A stretch of DNA of 64,000 bases from Nostoc sp. UHCC 0302. GTDB taxonomy: Bacteria > Cyanobacteriota > Cyanobacteriia > Cyanobacteriales > Nostocaceae. The notes under the pieces are model-generated. The model saw nothing but the letters and a program-made list of their open reading frames with translations. It was not told the origin of the DNA and did no database searches. The position numbers and the translations under genes were made by a program. This document shows positions 9,350 through 19,100 of this stretch, piece by piece. Each line of letters starts with the position of its first letter. Within the stretch, counting starts at the first letter, position 1. The stretch is from contig NZ_CP151099.1 in assembly GCF_038096175.1 (NCBI RefSeq), positions 6,860,001 to 6,924,000 of the forward strand, written 5' to 3'.

Positions 9350-9650
9350 TTTAGTAACTCATTTTAACTATAAAGCATGATTAGCAGTATACACTCTAAG
9401 CTAATAATACAAATAGCGCAGAGTTGTCATTTGCTAAAGTATACAATGGGGGGAAATAATATTATAAATTATTCCTGAGTACTGAGCCAAGACAAACAGT
9501 AAAATGACTAATTTTTCTCCATATTTCATATTAGGTAAAAACAAATAAAATAAAGTTTTTAGTTCGCATTTTAGTGCTGAAACCTAAACTACGAAGATCC
9601 AATTTTCTTTACTTTAACTATTTATATTCACTAACTAAACTTAAAAAATA
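9350..9650. other. Intergenic, no gene seen
   Basis: 301 AT-rich bases between the starts and ends of two minus-strand genes. No convincing frame, hairpin or repeat was found. It should hold the promoter of the DUF1345 gene. Confidence 0.6.
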
Positions 9651-11282
9651 CTAATACGTTACATTATCTCGCCATTTTTCTAACATCTTAGCGCTTACTC
9701 CTGGTACTCTATCCAAGTCTTGTAAAGATGTAATTTTCTGCTGCTGACGAGCAATGAGTATTCTTTGAGCTAATTTCTTCCCAACACCAGGAAGAGTTTC
9801 TAGTTCTTCTAGAGTTGCAGTGTTGAGATTGACTTGTTTAATTGCTGAAATTTCGCTTGATGAAGAATTTTTAATCTGGGGACACCGTTTTTGTTCTGAT
9901 TTGATTTTTTCTTGAATTGCTAGTGGTAAACCTGGTTTAGCTTGAGCATAAAGACGAGAAAATTCACGTAGATAATGAGCCGCAACAGTGGAATTTTCAA
10001 TCACTACAAGTGTCTCGTCGTTGCCATTATTAGCAGCTGTTGACCAGTTGTGTGAGCCTGTAATGACTATCTGATTATCAATAACACCAAATTTATGATG
10101 TAATAGATCACCTTTGGGTAATATAGGTACGCCTACGGTAGTAATTGGATTTTGCCAAGGATGATTATCTACTTCATATTTACATTTGTTACTGAGAGCA
10201 ACGCCCATCATATCTAATGCTTCGCTGTAAGGACGATAGGCAAATTGTGGCTCAATCAAAGTCCGAATTTCTATACCTTGCTGATGGCGCTTTTCTAAAA
10301 GATTCGCAAGACGTTGCTCAGAAAAGACAAATAACGCCATATTAATAGATTTAGTTGCTGAATCTAAATTTTTGCCAATTAAACCATTACTACTGTTAAT
10401 CCAAGGTTGGGTTGGAGAATTAGGTGAGAACTGAAGAGTAATTTTAGTTTTACCTAAAGTGATTTGTTGAGGTATACGTATCGGCTTTTTCAATCCAAAT
10501 CTACTATCTGGTTTACCTCCTGGGCCATCGCCCCACATGATATTAAACTCTTCTGTAAATAAAGATGCTAACTCTGGACTGTCAATTTTTAACAAATTAT
10601 TAGCATTACCCAAACTGTTAGGATTAGTGAAATCGCCATGAGTATCACTTAATGTAAAATTGGCTGAAGTGATAATTACAATACGATTGTCTACAATGAG
10701 AAACTTGTGATGCATCAAGCTACTGCCTACTGAACCATCTGCTCGATCATCAAGCCAGGGGATTTTAGCATTTTGAACAATTACCAAAGCATCTCTTTGA
10801 TTGATTTCCTCTGGAGTAAGTTTGTTATCTTTGTTAATGTCGATAAATTGGCGAAACTCGTTGTAGCGTTCTCGTTCCCTTTTATCTAACTTACTCACTT
10901 CATCAGTTGTGAAACTACTCCAAGGTCGGCTATAAGTGTTTTCTAAAATTATTCTGACTTTTACCCCAGCTTTTTGTTTATCAACGAGTGCTTGGGCAAC
11001 TTTGGGTAAACGTAATTCTTGTACCGCCACATCTACTGTAGATTTAGCTTGAGAAATGGCATCAACAATTTGTTTTTCTAAATCATCTCCAACGCGCGTT
11101 TGTAGGCGGTAAGGTTCTTTGTATTCTGAAGACTCGGAATGGTTAAAATAAACTTGCACTAAAGGATCTTGTGGCAAAGGTGCTGGACGTTTGTTATGAG
11201 GCTGAACACGTTGACAACCTGCAAGAGTAAATATAAGTAAAAAGATATAAACGAAATACCTTTGTTTAGGAAAAAGTTGCAC
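9651..11282 (-). CDS. Phospholipase D-like nuclease lipoprotein with EF-hand and C-terminal helix-hairpin-helix
   Basis: 543 aa. The N-terminus is a lipoprotein signal with lipobox FTLAGC (Cys23). Two HKD half-sites follow, HHKFLIVDNRIVIITSANF (about 189) and HHKFGVIDNQIVITGSHNW (about 393), so both halves of a bilobal PLD active site are intact. Between about 146 and 158, DINKDNKLTPEE reads as an EF-hand calcium loop inserted in the first lobe. The last 60 residues (VNLNTATLEELETLPGVGKKLA and a second hairpin) are a ComEA-type tandem helix-hairpin-helix DNA-binding module. Together this suggests a membrane-anchored, extracytoplasmic, possibly Ca-responsive nuclease that holds DNA. A lipid substrate remains possible, but the HhH module favours DNA. 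It is monocistronic. Confidence 0.85.
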   Translation of the reverse strand: MQLFPKQRYFVYIFLLIFTLAGCQRVQPHNKRPAPLPQDPLVQVYFNHSESSEYKEPYRLQTRVGDDLEKQIVDAISQAKSTVDVAVQELRLPKVAQALVDKQKAGVKVRIILENTYSRPWSSFTTDEVSKLDKRERERYNEFRQFIDINKDNKLTPEEINQRDALVIVQNAKIPWLDDRADGSVGSSLMHHKFLIVDNRIVIITSANFTLSDTHGDFTNPNSLGNANNLLKIDSPELASLFTEEFNIMWGDGPGGKPDSRFGLKKPIRIPQQITLGKTKITLQFSPNSPTQPWINSSNGLIGKNLDSATKSINMALFVFSEQRLANLLEKRHQQGIEIRTLIEPQFAYRPYSEALDMMGVALSNKCKYEVDNHPWQNPITTVGVPILPKGDLLHHKFGVIDNQIVITGSHNWSTAANNGNDETLVVIENSTVAAHYLREFSRLYAQAKPGLPLAIQEKIKSEQKRCPQIKNSSSSEISAIKQVNLNTATLEELETLPGVGKKLAQRILIARQQQKITSLQDLDRVPGVSAKMLEKWRDNVTY

Positions 11283-11501
11283 GGTAATCTGCTAAAAGTG
11301 AATTGGGAGTAAACACACTTATGGTTCCCAAAAAAAAGAGTATGTCAAATTAAGTAGAGGGATAGCTGTACAAGTAGGGCAAAAAATCCACCCATCGAAG
11401 CGGAAATATTCATATTTTGTCAGGATTTACCTATTTACCTCTAGATGTAAAAAATAGAGACAGCCGTTGCAAGCGTGTGTTTTTACTCAAATATTGGTTA
11501 T

Positions 11502-12671
11502 ATGCAAATTTATTTAGATTACAGCGCCACTACTCCTACTCGTCCAGAAGCGATCGCAATTATGCAAGCAGTCCTCACCCAACAGTGGGGTAATCCCTCC
11601 AGCTTGCATGAGTGGGGACAACGCACAGCAATGATTGTGGAACAAGCTAGAGTCCAAGTTGCTGGCTTAATTAACGCTGCTGATCCCGCATCTATTGTCT
11701 TTACCTCTGGTGGCACAGAAGCAGATAATTTGGCAATTATGGGTGTAGCTCGGTTGTACGCTGTGCCTCAACATATAATTATTTCCAGCGTTGAACATTC
11801 CGCAATTTCTGAAACAGTGCGATCGCTAGAAATGTGGGGTTGGGAAGTAACGCGCTTAGCTGTGGATAGTAAAGGTAGAGTCAACCTGCTAGATTTAAAA
11901 GCTGCCTTGCAACATAACACGGTTTTAGTCTCGGTGATTTATGGTCAAAGTGAAGTAGGCACAGTGCAACCAATTGCAGAATTGGGAAAAATTGCGCGAT
12001 CGCATGGTGCTTTGTTCCATACAGATGCAGTGCAAGCTGCGGGACGTTTGCCTATAGATGTGCAAGCACTAGCCGTTGATTTACTCAGCCTTTCCAGTCA
12101 TAAAATATATGGGCCGCAAGGTGCAGGGGCGTTGTATGTGCGGCCTGGTGTAGAATTGATCCCTTTACTAGGTGGTGGTGGGCAAGAAATGGGATTGCGT
12201 TCTGGTACGCAAGCAGTACCTGTAATTGCTGGTTTTGGGATAGCAGCTGAACTAGCAGCACAAGAACTAGCTACAGAAACACCAAGATTGATTGAGTTAC
12301 GCGATCGCTTTTTTGCCCACTTAGCTGAAATTCCTGGTTTAATTCCCACAGGCGATGACAATCACCGTTTACCTCATCACGTTAGTGTCTACCTAGAACA
12401 CGCCGATGGCGAAAAACTCAGCGGGAAAACTATAGTACGGCAGTTAAATTTAGCTGGTATTGGTATTAGTGCTGGCGCTGCCTGTCACAGCGGTAAACTT
12501 AGCCCTAGTCCGATACTTTTGGCAATGGGTTATTCGCAAAAAGCAGCCTTGGGCGGAATTCGCATGACATTGGGGCGTGATACCACCGAAGCTGATGTGG
12601 ATTGGACAGCGATGGTGTTGAAGCAGATTTTGCAAAGACTGACACCAGATTTGTCTTTAGTTAAGCGTTAA
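11502..12671 (+). CDS. Cysteine desulfurase, IscS/NifS-like
   Basis: 389 aa from the ATG at 11502, where the family start MQIYLDYSATTPTRPEA begins. An upstream in-frame ATG at 11475 would add an atypical nine residues. This is a class V aminotransferase fold enzyme. The PLP lysine is in SLSSHKIYGPQGAGALY and the active-site cysteine in GISAGAACHSGKLSPSP. It takes sulfur from cysteine as a persulfide for Fe-S clusters and thiolated tRNA. No scaffold gene such as iscU or nifU is adjacent, so it is not a nif or isc operon member. The MnmA gene at 40 kb would need such a sulfur donor. Cytosolic. Confidence 0.92.
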   Translation: MQIYLDYSATTPTRPEAIAIMQAVLTQQWGNPSSLHEWGQRTAMIVEQARVQVAGLINAADPASIVFTSGGTEADNLAIMGVARLYAVPQHIIISSVEHSAISETVRSLEMWGWEVTRLAVDSKGRVNLLDLKAALQHNTVLVSVIYGQSEVGTVQPIAELGKIARSHGALFHTDAVQAAGRLPIDVQALAVDLLSLSSHKIYGPQGAGALYVRPGVELIPLLGGGGQEMGLRSGTQAVPVIAGFGIAAELAAQELATETPRLIELRDRFFAHLAEIPGLIPTGDDNHRLPHHVSVYLEHADGEKLSGKTIVRQLNLAGIGISAGAACHSGKLSPSPILLAMGYSQKAALGGIRMTLGRDTTEADVDWTAMVLKQILQRLTPDLSLVKR

Positions 12672-12723
12672 TCGCTCATACTAAAATTTAGGTACAGCAT
12701 TTGTTGGAGTTGGAATATTTTCT

Positions 12724-12947
12724 ATGTCCCTGCAAGAGCTTAAAGAGCAAGCCCGTCAACTGCCAGCGAGCGCCTTGAACTAGTTCGTGCAATCATTGAA
12801 TCTTTACAAGATGTTCTCAGCCAACCAGCTGAAAGATCACGCATCATCAAGCAAATGAAGGGTTTATTGAAGACTAATCAGCCAGCACCAACTGATGAAC
12901 AAGTGAAATCAATGCTAAAAGAACGTCGTGTAGAGAAGTATCTTTAG
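12724..12947 (+). pseudogene. Frameshifted small antitoxin-like gene
   Basis: The frame from ATG 12724 reads MSLQELKEQARQLPAS and then stops at once. Moving to another frame continues smoothly as ERLELVRAIIESLQ and on to ...RRVEKYL with a stop at 12945-12947. The two parts together form a roughly 75-aa protein of the kind annotated as small addiction-module or hypothetical proteins in cyanobacteria. The break falls in CCAGCGAGCGCCTTG, where loss of one GCGA unit (4 bases) from an original GCGAGCGAGCG would explain the shift. No toxin partner follows. A sequencing error at this site is the main alternative. Confidence 0.6.
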
Positions 12948-13239
12948 TCGTTTCAGCATAACAAAGAAATGCGATCGCCTTTATCGTGCAAGTTTCTGAT
13001 TAGAGGAGGGGTGAGCGTAACTCCCGATTTCACGGCTGCCGAAAGGGTTAGACAAGTCTTTTCCCAAAAGCTAATATTTTGAGTCATAAAGGAGTTGACT
13101 CACGATTTATACCAATTCTCTTGTAGGAAAGCAATACATTGTTTGTAGTAGCGCTTAAGCGCAATTCTTTGCCTGATTGAATCTGTCCTCATATTTTAGA
13201 GAAACGGTATTATTTCACTACTTTTGAGGATTTTCTTGA

Positions 13240-13416
13240 ATGAATAAATTTATTATTGGTATTGGGATGTTCTTTGGCTCTACGCTTGGCAGCTACATCC
13301 CAGTATTGTGGGGTGGAAGCTTGCTATCGTTCACCTCGATTCTCTTCAGCGTCGTTGGCGGGATTGTGGGGATTTTGCTTGCGTATCGCATATCAAAATA
13401 TCTAGGCTTTATCTGA
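13240..13416 (+). CDS. Small membrane protein, 58 aa
   Basis: ATG 13240 is preceded by GAGGA at 13226-13230 with a 9-base spacer, a good ribosome site. The product is almost entirely hydrophobic and glycine-rich. Two segments, IIGIGMFFGSTLGSYIPVLW and SILFSVVGGIVGILLAYRI, can each span the membrane. No family is recognised. Neighbours are a pseudogene and the convergent cold-shock gene, so context gives no function. The ribosome site and the clean amphipathic end (RISKYLGFI) argue that it is real. Confidence 0.6.
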   Translation: MNKFIIGIGMFFGSTLGSYIPVLWGGSLLSFTSILFSVVGGIVGILLAYRISKYLGFI

Positions 13417-13504
13417 TCTGTGAAATGAGATTGCTAAACAGTAAGAAAGTGCGATTCTTTGCAGGATAACCCACCATTTTTGGACTGTAGCTAACTTGAC
13501 TTTG

Positions 13505-14179
13505 CTACCCTCTAGAAACAATGCTGAGAAATAGATTTATGAATCTTCTACCAAAGAAAAGCCAATCCAACCAAAATGTAATGTGAACAGCTACTATTAC
13601 CCAAAATATAACTTGATATGAAACCTTGCTACTTTTGTGGCGTAATCTTCTTTGGGCGATAAATGCCCCCAACCATCCACCCATCAATTCACAAAAATGT
13701 AATGTCTTTTCTGATACTCTCCAACGTCCCTGTTTGGCACGAGATTTATCATCTGCATACAGTCCAAAGGTAATAAAACTCATTACAGGATAAAGAATTA
13801 AAGGGATTGGATTTAAAGTCGTAAATGCAAAATGCATTGCGCCTAAACTCGGTAATAAAGATAAGAACAATACCTCAAATATTAAAGAAGGTTTTACCGT
13901 AGGCTTGAATGTTTCTTTTTTTATTGCAGAAGATGAGGCTCTTGGCATGGGTTTGATTACAACTCCCTCAATGAAGGCATTGCAAGCCTGAATTCTTCCA
14001 TTTTTATCAACCGTTGCTTGATAGCAAATCACGTCACCAACTTGTGGACGACGATTGGTTTCTTTGAGTGCAGTGATATGAAGAAAAACATCTTGACTGC
14101 CGTCATTGGAGCTTATGAAACCAAAACCCTTATCATCCTTCCATTTTGTTAGTTGACCTTTACGTAAAACAGGTTTCAT
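13505..14179 (-). CDS. Cold-shock domain plus DUF1294 membrane protein
   Basis: 224 aa. Residues 5-70 are a cold-shock domain: GQLTKWKDDKGFGFISSNDG carries the RNP1-like KGFGFI motif, and DVFLHITAL the RNP2-like motif. A basic linker (about 75-95) leads to two hydrophobic segments and a DUF1294 region, LYADDKSRAKQGRWRVSEKTLHF, with LMGGWLGAFIAQRRLRHK ahead of the last transmembrane helix. This fusion is known in bacteria and would tether a single-stranded nucleic-acid-binding domain to the membrane; its role is unproven. The minus-strand start ATGAAACCTG is preceded by a purine run. Confidence 0.88.
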   Translation of the reverse strand: MKPVLRKGQLTKWKDDKGFGFISSNDGSQDVFLHITALKETNRRPQVGDVICYQATVDKNGRIQACNAFIEGVVIKPMPRASSSAIKKETFKPTVKPSLIFEVLFLSLLPSLGAMHFAFTTLNPIPLILYPVMSFITFGLYADDKSRAKQGRWRVSEKTLHFCELMGGWLGAFIAQRRLRHKSSKVSYQVIFWVIVAVHITFWLDWLFFGRRFINLFLSIVSRG

Positions 14180-14502
14180 GAAAGTCCTTGAATATCAATA
14201 GTTTATTTTTAAGGTTCCCATGTCAATCTCAATAAACAACATCAATTCTGATCGCGTCCATAATAGCTACTCTTGTAAGCCCAATTGAGCGATTTTCTCA
14301 AACAGATACTAGACATCGCCTGTACACCATCAATACTTTCGCCACCAACACATTCCTTAGCAGAACTGCTAGGATTTCAACTATTGCCCATTGGTTTTGT
14401 GCTGGCATGTGAGCGGTACTCGTGGCGTTCTATGTCGCTACTGCCGAAAATAAGAGCCAATACTGAAACAATAGGAGTAAGTGATAAAGCAACATATAAA
14501 CT
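14180..14502. other. Divergent intergenic region
   Basis: 323 bases between the starts of the cold-shock gene (minus) and the DUF1995 gene (plus); both promoters should lie here. A TTG-initiated plus-strand frame (14285-14506) spans part of it, but it resembles no protein and has no ribosome site. Confidence 0.5.
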
Positions 14503-15234
14503 ATGAGTGAACTTCCCAACAGTCTTGAAGATGCGATCGCCCAATCGCGCACAGCCACACTCGCTGCCCTTGCAGATGGCCACACTCGTATACAAGTTGA
14601 TTTTCTCTTCCCAGAACTTAAACCTTTACCCATAGCAGAACAATTTCTGCCTCTGTTTGCAGAATATGATTCCCGGTTGAAAGTTTTCTTTGCTGATGCT
14701 GGTGCTGCTGCCCTTGCCCGCCGAGATTGGGTAGAGACACCATTTCAAATTTTGGATATCGGTTCGGGTAGGGCTGCCTCATTACAATCAAAAATTCAGC
14801 CAGATGATGAAATTTTCTTATTCGTTGCTCCCACTTCTGTAGAAGTGCCGCAGTTAGAAAAGCTCAGTCAAGAAATAGGCGATCGCCCTTTAGTCTTATT
14901 AAATCCTCGCTTAGAGGATGCCGCCACTATCGGCATCGGTTACGCAGCTAGGCAAATCCGCGATCGCTTTATCAGTACCATTGAGTCTGTTTATTACCTA
15001 CGTCCTGTAGATGATGAAACTGCGGTATTTCGTTCCTACCCTGGACAGTGGGAAGTTTGGGTAGAAACTAATGGCGAATATCAAAGAATTGCTGAATTAC
15101 CCAAAAAACCATCGGGTGATGAGTTGGATCTCATCCTCTTACAGGGACAACCGCAAACCACAAACGTTGTACCTGGGAAAAAACCTAATGTGTTTAAGAG
15201 TTTACAACGGTTTTTAAAAGCGTTGAGTAGTTAA
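14503..15234 (+). CDS. DUF1995 family protein
   Basis: 243 aa. The sequence LPNSLEDAIAQSRTATLAAL, then IQVDFLFPELKP and the NPRLEDAATIGIGYAARQIRD block, is characteristic of DUF1995. This family is found throughout cyanobacteria and in chloroplasts, where plant members (LPA3-like) assist photosystem II assembly. The cyanobacterial role is unestablished, so a photosynthesis-assembly function is only suggested by the family. No signal peptide or membrane segment is visible. The C-terminus (KSLQRFLKAL) is basic and helical. Monocistronic. Confidence 0.85.
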   Translation: MSELPNSLEDAIAQSRTATLAALADGHTRIQVDFLFPELKPLPIAEQFLPLFAEYDSRLKVFFADAGAAALARRDWVETPFQILDIGSGRAASLQSKIQPDDEIFLFVAPTSVEVPQLEKLSQEIGDRPLVLLNPRLEDAATIGIGYAARQIRDRFISTIESVYYLRPVDDETAVFRSYPGQWEVWVETNGEYQRIAELPKKPSGDELDLILLQGQPQTTNVVPGKKPNVFKSLQRFLKALSS

Positions 15235-15386
15235 GAGAACGCAGAGGTAGCAGAAAGAGATTTTGTTATCTGCTGCCTCATTTTATCTATAAAATCAAAA
15301 TTAATACCTATTACTTAAAGTAAGATACAAATAATTACGACTTAAGCAACACGTATTTCCTTTAAAAAGCAAATTATTATTAGCAA

Positions 15387-15590
15387 ATGAATTTTTTAGA
15401 TAAGATAGCTCTCACAGGATTGTCGCTAGGCCTTTTATTTTTTATCTTAGGGTTTTCATTAAGTCTAGTCATAACTTCAGGATTCATTAATGAAACAGCA
15501 CGTTTATTGATAAGTGCTGGTGGTTTTCTCTTTATCAGCTCAGTTATTACTGGCTTGTTTGCCGCTATTATAAATATCTGGAAGAATTAA
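15387..15590 (+). CDS. Small two-helix membrane protein
   Basis: 67 aa with two strong hydrophobic segments (LSLGLLFFILGFSLSLVI and GGFLFISSVITGLFAAIINI) joined by a short loop, with a positive C-terminus. No family is recognised. No clear ribosome site is seen upstream of ATG 15387, and the region is AT-rich. Clean two-TM topology makes a small membrane protein plausible; it could also be chance in AT-rich DNA. Confidence 0.45.
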   Translation: MNFLDKIALTGLSLGLLFFILGFSLSLVITSGFINETARLLISAGGFLFISSVITGLFAAIINIWKN

Positions 15591-15685
15591 TCTTTAACTA
15601 ATGCTCTGCAAAGGATTGATAGATATACTCCCTAAAAAAATTTAATGCTATTACTGTTCCAACACACTTCTCTCAACTATTTTCA

Positions 15686-16104
15686 TTAACCCACGGCATA
15701 ATCTGTATACTGCCGGATATATGGCGGATGAAACCCAACTACAATATCATGTTTTGGTACTCCCATCGCTACTAATTTCTCGCCTACATCCTCCTCTGTA
15801 CCATTCCACTGAATCCAAATTTTACTGTTTTTGATATCAAAATGCATTACAGGGCCGAAAACCCTACGTTTATTTTGCCAACCAATATAAATCAGTTGGT
15901 AATGATCTCTTTCTACATCAAAAATTGTTTGGGCTTCAATTTCATTATTAGATGTGACAAATTGGGCATATTCTGTAATTAGTTTTTGAACACACTTACG
16001 ATATTTATCTAAATCTGTGATCGGATAATTTTCTCCGTTTCCACATCATAAACTATCAAATAGATTTGACTACGCTTGATAATAGTTTGAATATTAGGAG
16101 TGCT
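15686..16104 (-). pseudogene. xisH-xisI remnant (fdxN element excision controlling factors)
   Basis: On the minus strand 16021-15686 encodes a nearly complete XisI-like protein: DLDKYRKCVQKLITEYAQF, VERDHYQLIYIGWQNKRRV, the IWIQWNGTEEDVGEKLV block and a C-terminal PPYIRQYTDYAVG. It has no usable start codon; a TGA lies 11 codons before DLDKYRK. Just upstream, in another frame, 16104-16009 encodes SQIYLIVYDVETEKII followed by a stop, resembling the XisH C-terminus; the rest of xisH is gone. XisH and XisI are normally encoded as an overlapping pair, which fits this arrangement. The remnant ends in a direct repeat (GGAGTGCTGAGTTAAG, twice between 16098 and 16150), suggesting a repeat-mediated deletion. 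Confidence 0.65.
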
Positions 16105-16199
16105 GAGTTAAGGTTATGGGGGACTGGGCATTAGGAGTGCTGAGTTAAGAGTTATTGTTTTCTTCCTTATCTCCCTCATCCCCCTCCCCCAATCTTCTA

Positions 16200-19100
16200 C
16201 TAATTCCCTTGCAACGGGGCATTCAAGATTTTCTCGATGCGATCGCGCGTTTCTAGGATATGCGCTTTCGTATACTCATCGTCAGAGTTTACCTGCTTAA
16301 GTTTATCGTCTAATTGTGTGAGCTTATACCATGCCAATGTGCGAGCATCTTCTGGTACAGATTCTTTCCGCAACACCATCGCAGTTAAAATATTGAGATA
16401 TTCACGTTGCAAGCCGCGCCGCAAACTAGTAATCTTCAGGGGTTGGTTTTTTGGTTTTAAGACTTCTGTCCAGATTCCTGATTGCAAAGTGTCAAATAGT
16501 TCAGGAAGAGTCAGTGCTTCTCCTGATTGGGTTTTGAGTTCGATATCCTTAAGGCGAGAAAGGCGATCGCGTGAGAGTAAATCCCGCAACACTGAACGCT
16601 GTAGCAGCAACACCATTTCAGAAATGGGATAATCTAAACGACCAACTTGTGGATCGCTACCCCAATGTCGCCAACGAGAAGGCGCTAATTTATTCAGCAG
16701 TTCTGGTGAAAAGTTGAGCGCATCCTCTGCAAAGATATACTTTTGCAATGTTTTTAAAGCCTGTCGTTGTTGTTCAACTGGCACTGGTTGAAATGGTAAT
16801 TGGCGCTGATATTCGCTAGCATGGACTCGGTAAAAAGACTGTCCACCAATATATTTGGAAGTATAGTATATCTGCTGAAAATAGTTACCTAATACTGTGC
16901 TAAAACGTTCGCTCACATCACTAAAACTGTCTCCCTCCGTTGGCAAACGTTCATTGAGACGCTCCCACATCAAACGAGAGTTATTCAATTGCCACTGTGA
17001 ATAAAGTAGTACATCACCGCTGTTATCCCAAGCATCAGCTGTGGGGTCGAGATCATACACATCTTCATCTGTAGAATAACTTAACTCAGGCTTGTAAGAT
17101 TGTTTAGCAATTTCCTCTAAAATCGGCTTTTCCGCCACAGGAGTTACTGCCTGAGTTGGGGTGTAACCGTACTGAATCGCCCATTCGTCATATACTCCCA
17201 CCATATTTGGAAAATAATCTCCTTGCTTTGTACCTTGAGGGGCGATGTTTGGGGGAATGTAGTCCATCACCGATGCTGTCAAACCTTTACTGCGGGTGAT
17301 TTCTGTATTATTCATATCGTCTGGTGGCAGCAGCGTACTACCACGGAAGTTGTGGCGTAAACCAAGGGTATGTCCAACTTCGTGAGCGATAATTAAACGT
17401 AAATATTGATGAATGTATTCTTTTACCTTGTCTTTGCTGGGTGTGCTGTCTGGCAGTAGTGACATTGCCAATGAACCAAAGGCAAACTGATTAGCAGCTT
17501 CCATCCCATAGCATAAATCGTACTCACCTGCGAGTTTGGATAAACCATTTAACAACTGTTGTTCTGGCATCTGCTGGGGAGTATTATTGTCTGTCGCATT
17601 GAAACCTTTGGTGCAAAGCAGACGATTTTGCATCAATGCTGATAAAGTAGTGCTAGCCTGTGTTTGACTAGGTTGGATAGTTTTGCGATAGTCATTCTTG
17701 AGCATCCGTACAAAACTGGCATCGACTACAATGTCTGCATCCAAAATTTCCCCAGTTAACGGATTAACACGGGATGGCCCCAGCGCAAAGTATCCATCTA
17801 CGGTGTTAATCCAGCGAATTGTGTTGTAGCGGATATCTGCTGAGTCCCATGTAGCGTTATCTGGCATTTGCCGAACTTCAATCGCATCTTTAAATCCCAC
17901 TTTCAGAAAGGCTTTGTTCCACATCAGTACCCCTTCTTTAATGGCATCGCGGTACTCTAAAGGCACAGCGTTATCAATCCAGAAGACAATCGGTTGTTTC
18001 GGTGGAGAAATTGCTGCTTTGGGATCTTGTTTTTGCAGATTCCAGCGATTGATGTAGCGGACAAAGGGATCACCCTGATTGTCATTGGATAAGTCTTGGT
18101 AAGCGGTGATAAAATAGCCGACGCGATCGTCTGCTAAACGTGGTTGGTAATTGTTGTTTGGTAGTTGCGAGAGACTGTAGTGAACACGCAGGGTAAAACC
18201 ACGACTGTCAGGTAGCGTGGCATAACTTTGCGTTTCATTAGTGCGATTGCTGACGCTGCGGGAGAAATTTAAAACCGACTCAACTTCTATGTTTTGGGGA
18301 AAGACTTTTGCAGTACCAAAATAGGAACGGTCTGTGCTGGGAGACAATCCCAAACTCGCAGATAATCCGGCTAAGTCTGTGAGTAGCAAGTCACCTAAGT
18401 CAATTAGAATAGTTTTGCGTTGGGGATGAATACTTTTAATAGCAACGCTGTAGAGAACAGAGTCACTGAAAGACCTCGCAAGCGATCGCACTTGCGGATC
18501 TCCCTCGCGAGTGCGAAAGTTAACATTGCGAACAGTAAAATATAACTTATTATCTACTCTTTGAAAATAAAATAAAAAGTCTTGTAAAGGTATACCACTG
18601 TAAATACCTCGCTCACCAATTCCAGATTCTAAAGTTCCTGTAGCTAGGTAATTTTTATTTAATTGTTCTGGTTTAATTTCTAAATAAATTTTATTCTTCT
18701 CTTTCTGGCGATAAAGGGTAAAAAGCCCCCCTGACTTTTGCGTATCCTTGATTACTTGATCAAAAGGCTGAAAGTCATCTTTTTTTGCCGGTGTAACACT
18801 AGAGTTAGGTTTTTCATTTGGTTTGTCTGGGGTTTTTTGTACTTGTAAAAATGGTTGCTGACCTGCTTTTCTAGGCTCTGTCACTACCCAGTTAAAAGGC
18901 TGGCTTTGTACATATTTGTTCTGATTAATTACCCAAACTTGCTTTGATGGCAGCCTCAGTTTTTTGTCAACATTAGCGTTCCTTGACAAGGTTAAAGAAG
19001 TTTTTATTTTGCCATCTCTAATACTCATTAACTTACCAGAAGCCAAGCTAGCCTTGTCTACTTTGATAGCTTGAGTTTTCCTTGCATCTTCTAGAACTTG

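Noticed and set aside
14285-14506. TTG-initiated 73-codon frame overlapping the DUF1995 start
   Set aside because: No ribosome site, no recognisable sequence, and it occupies the expected promoter region.
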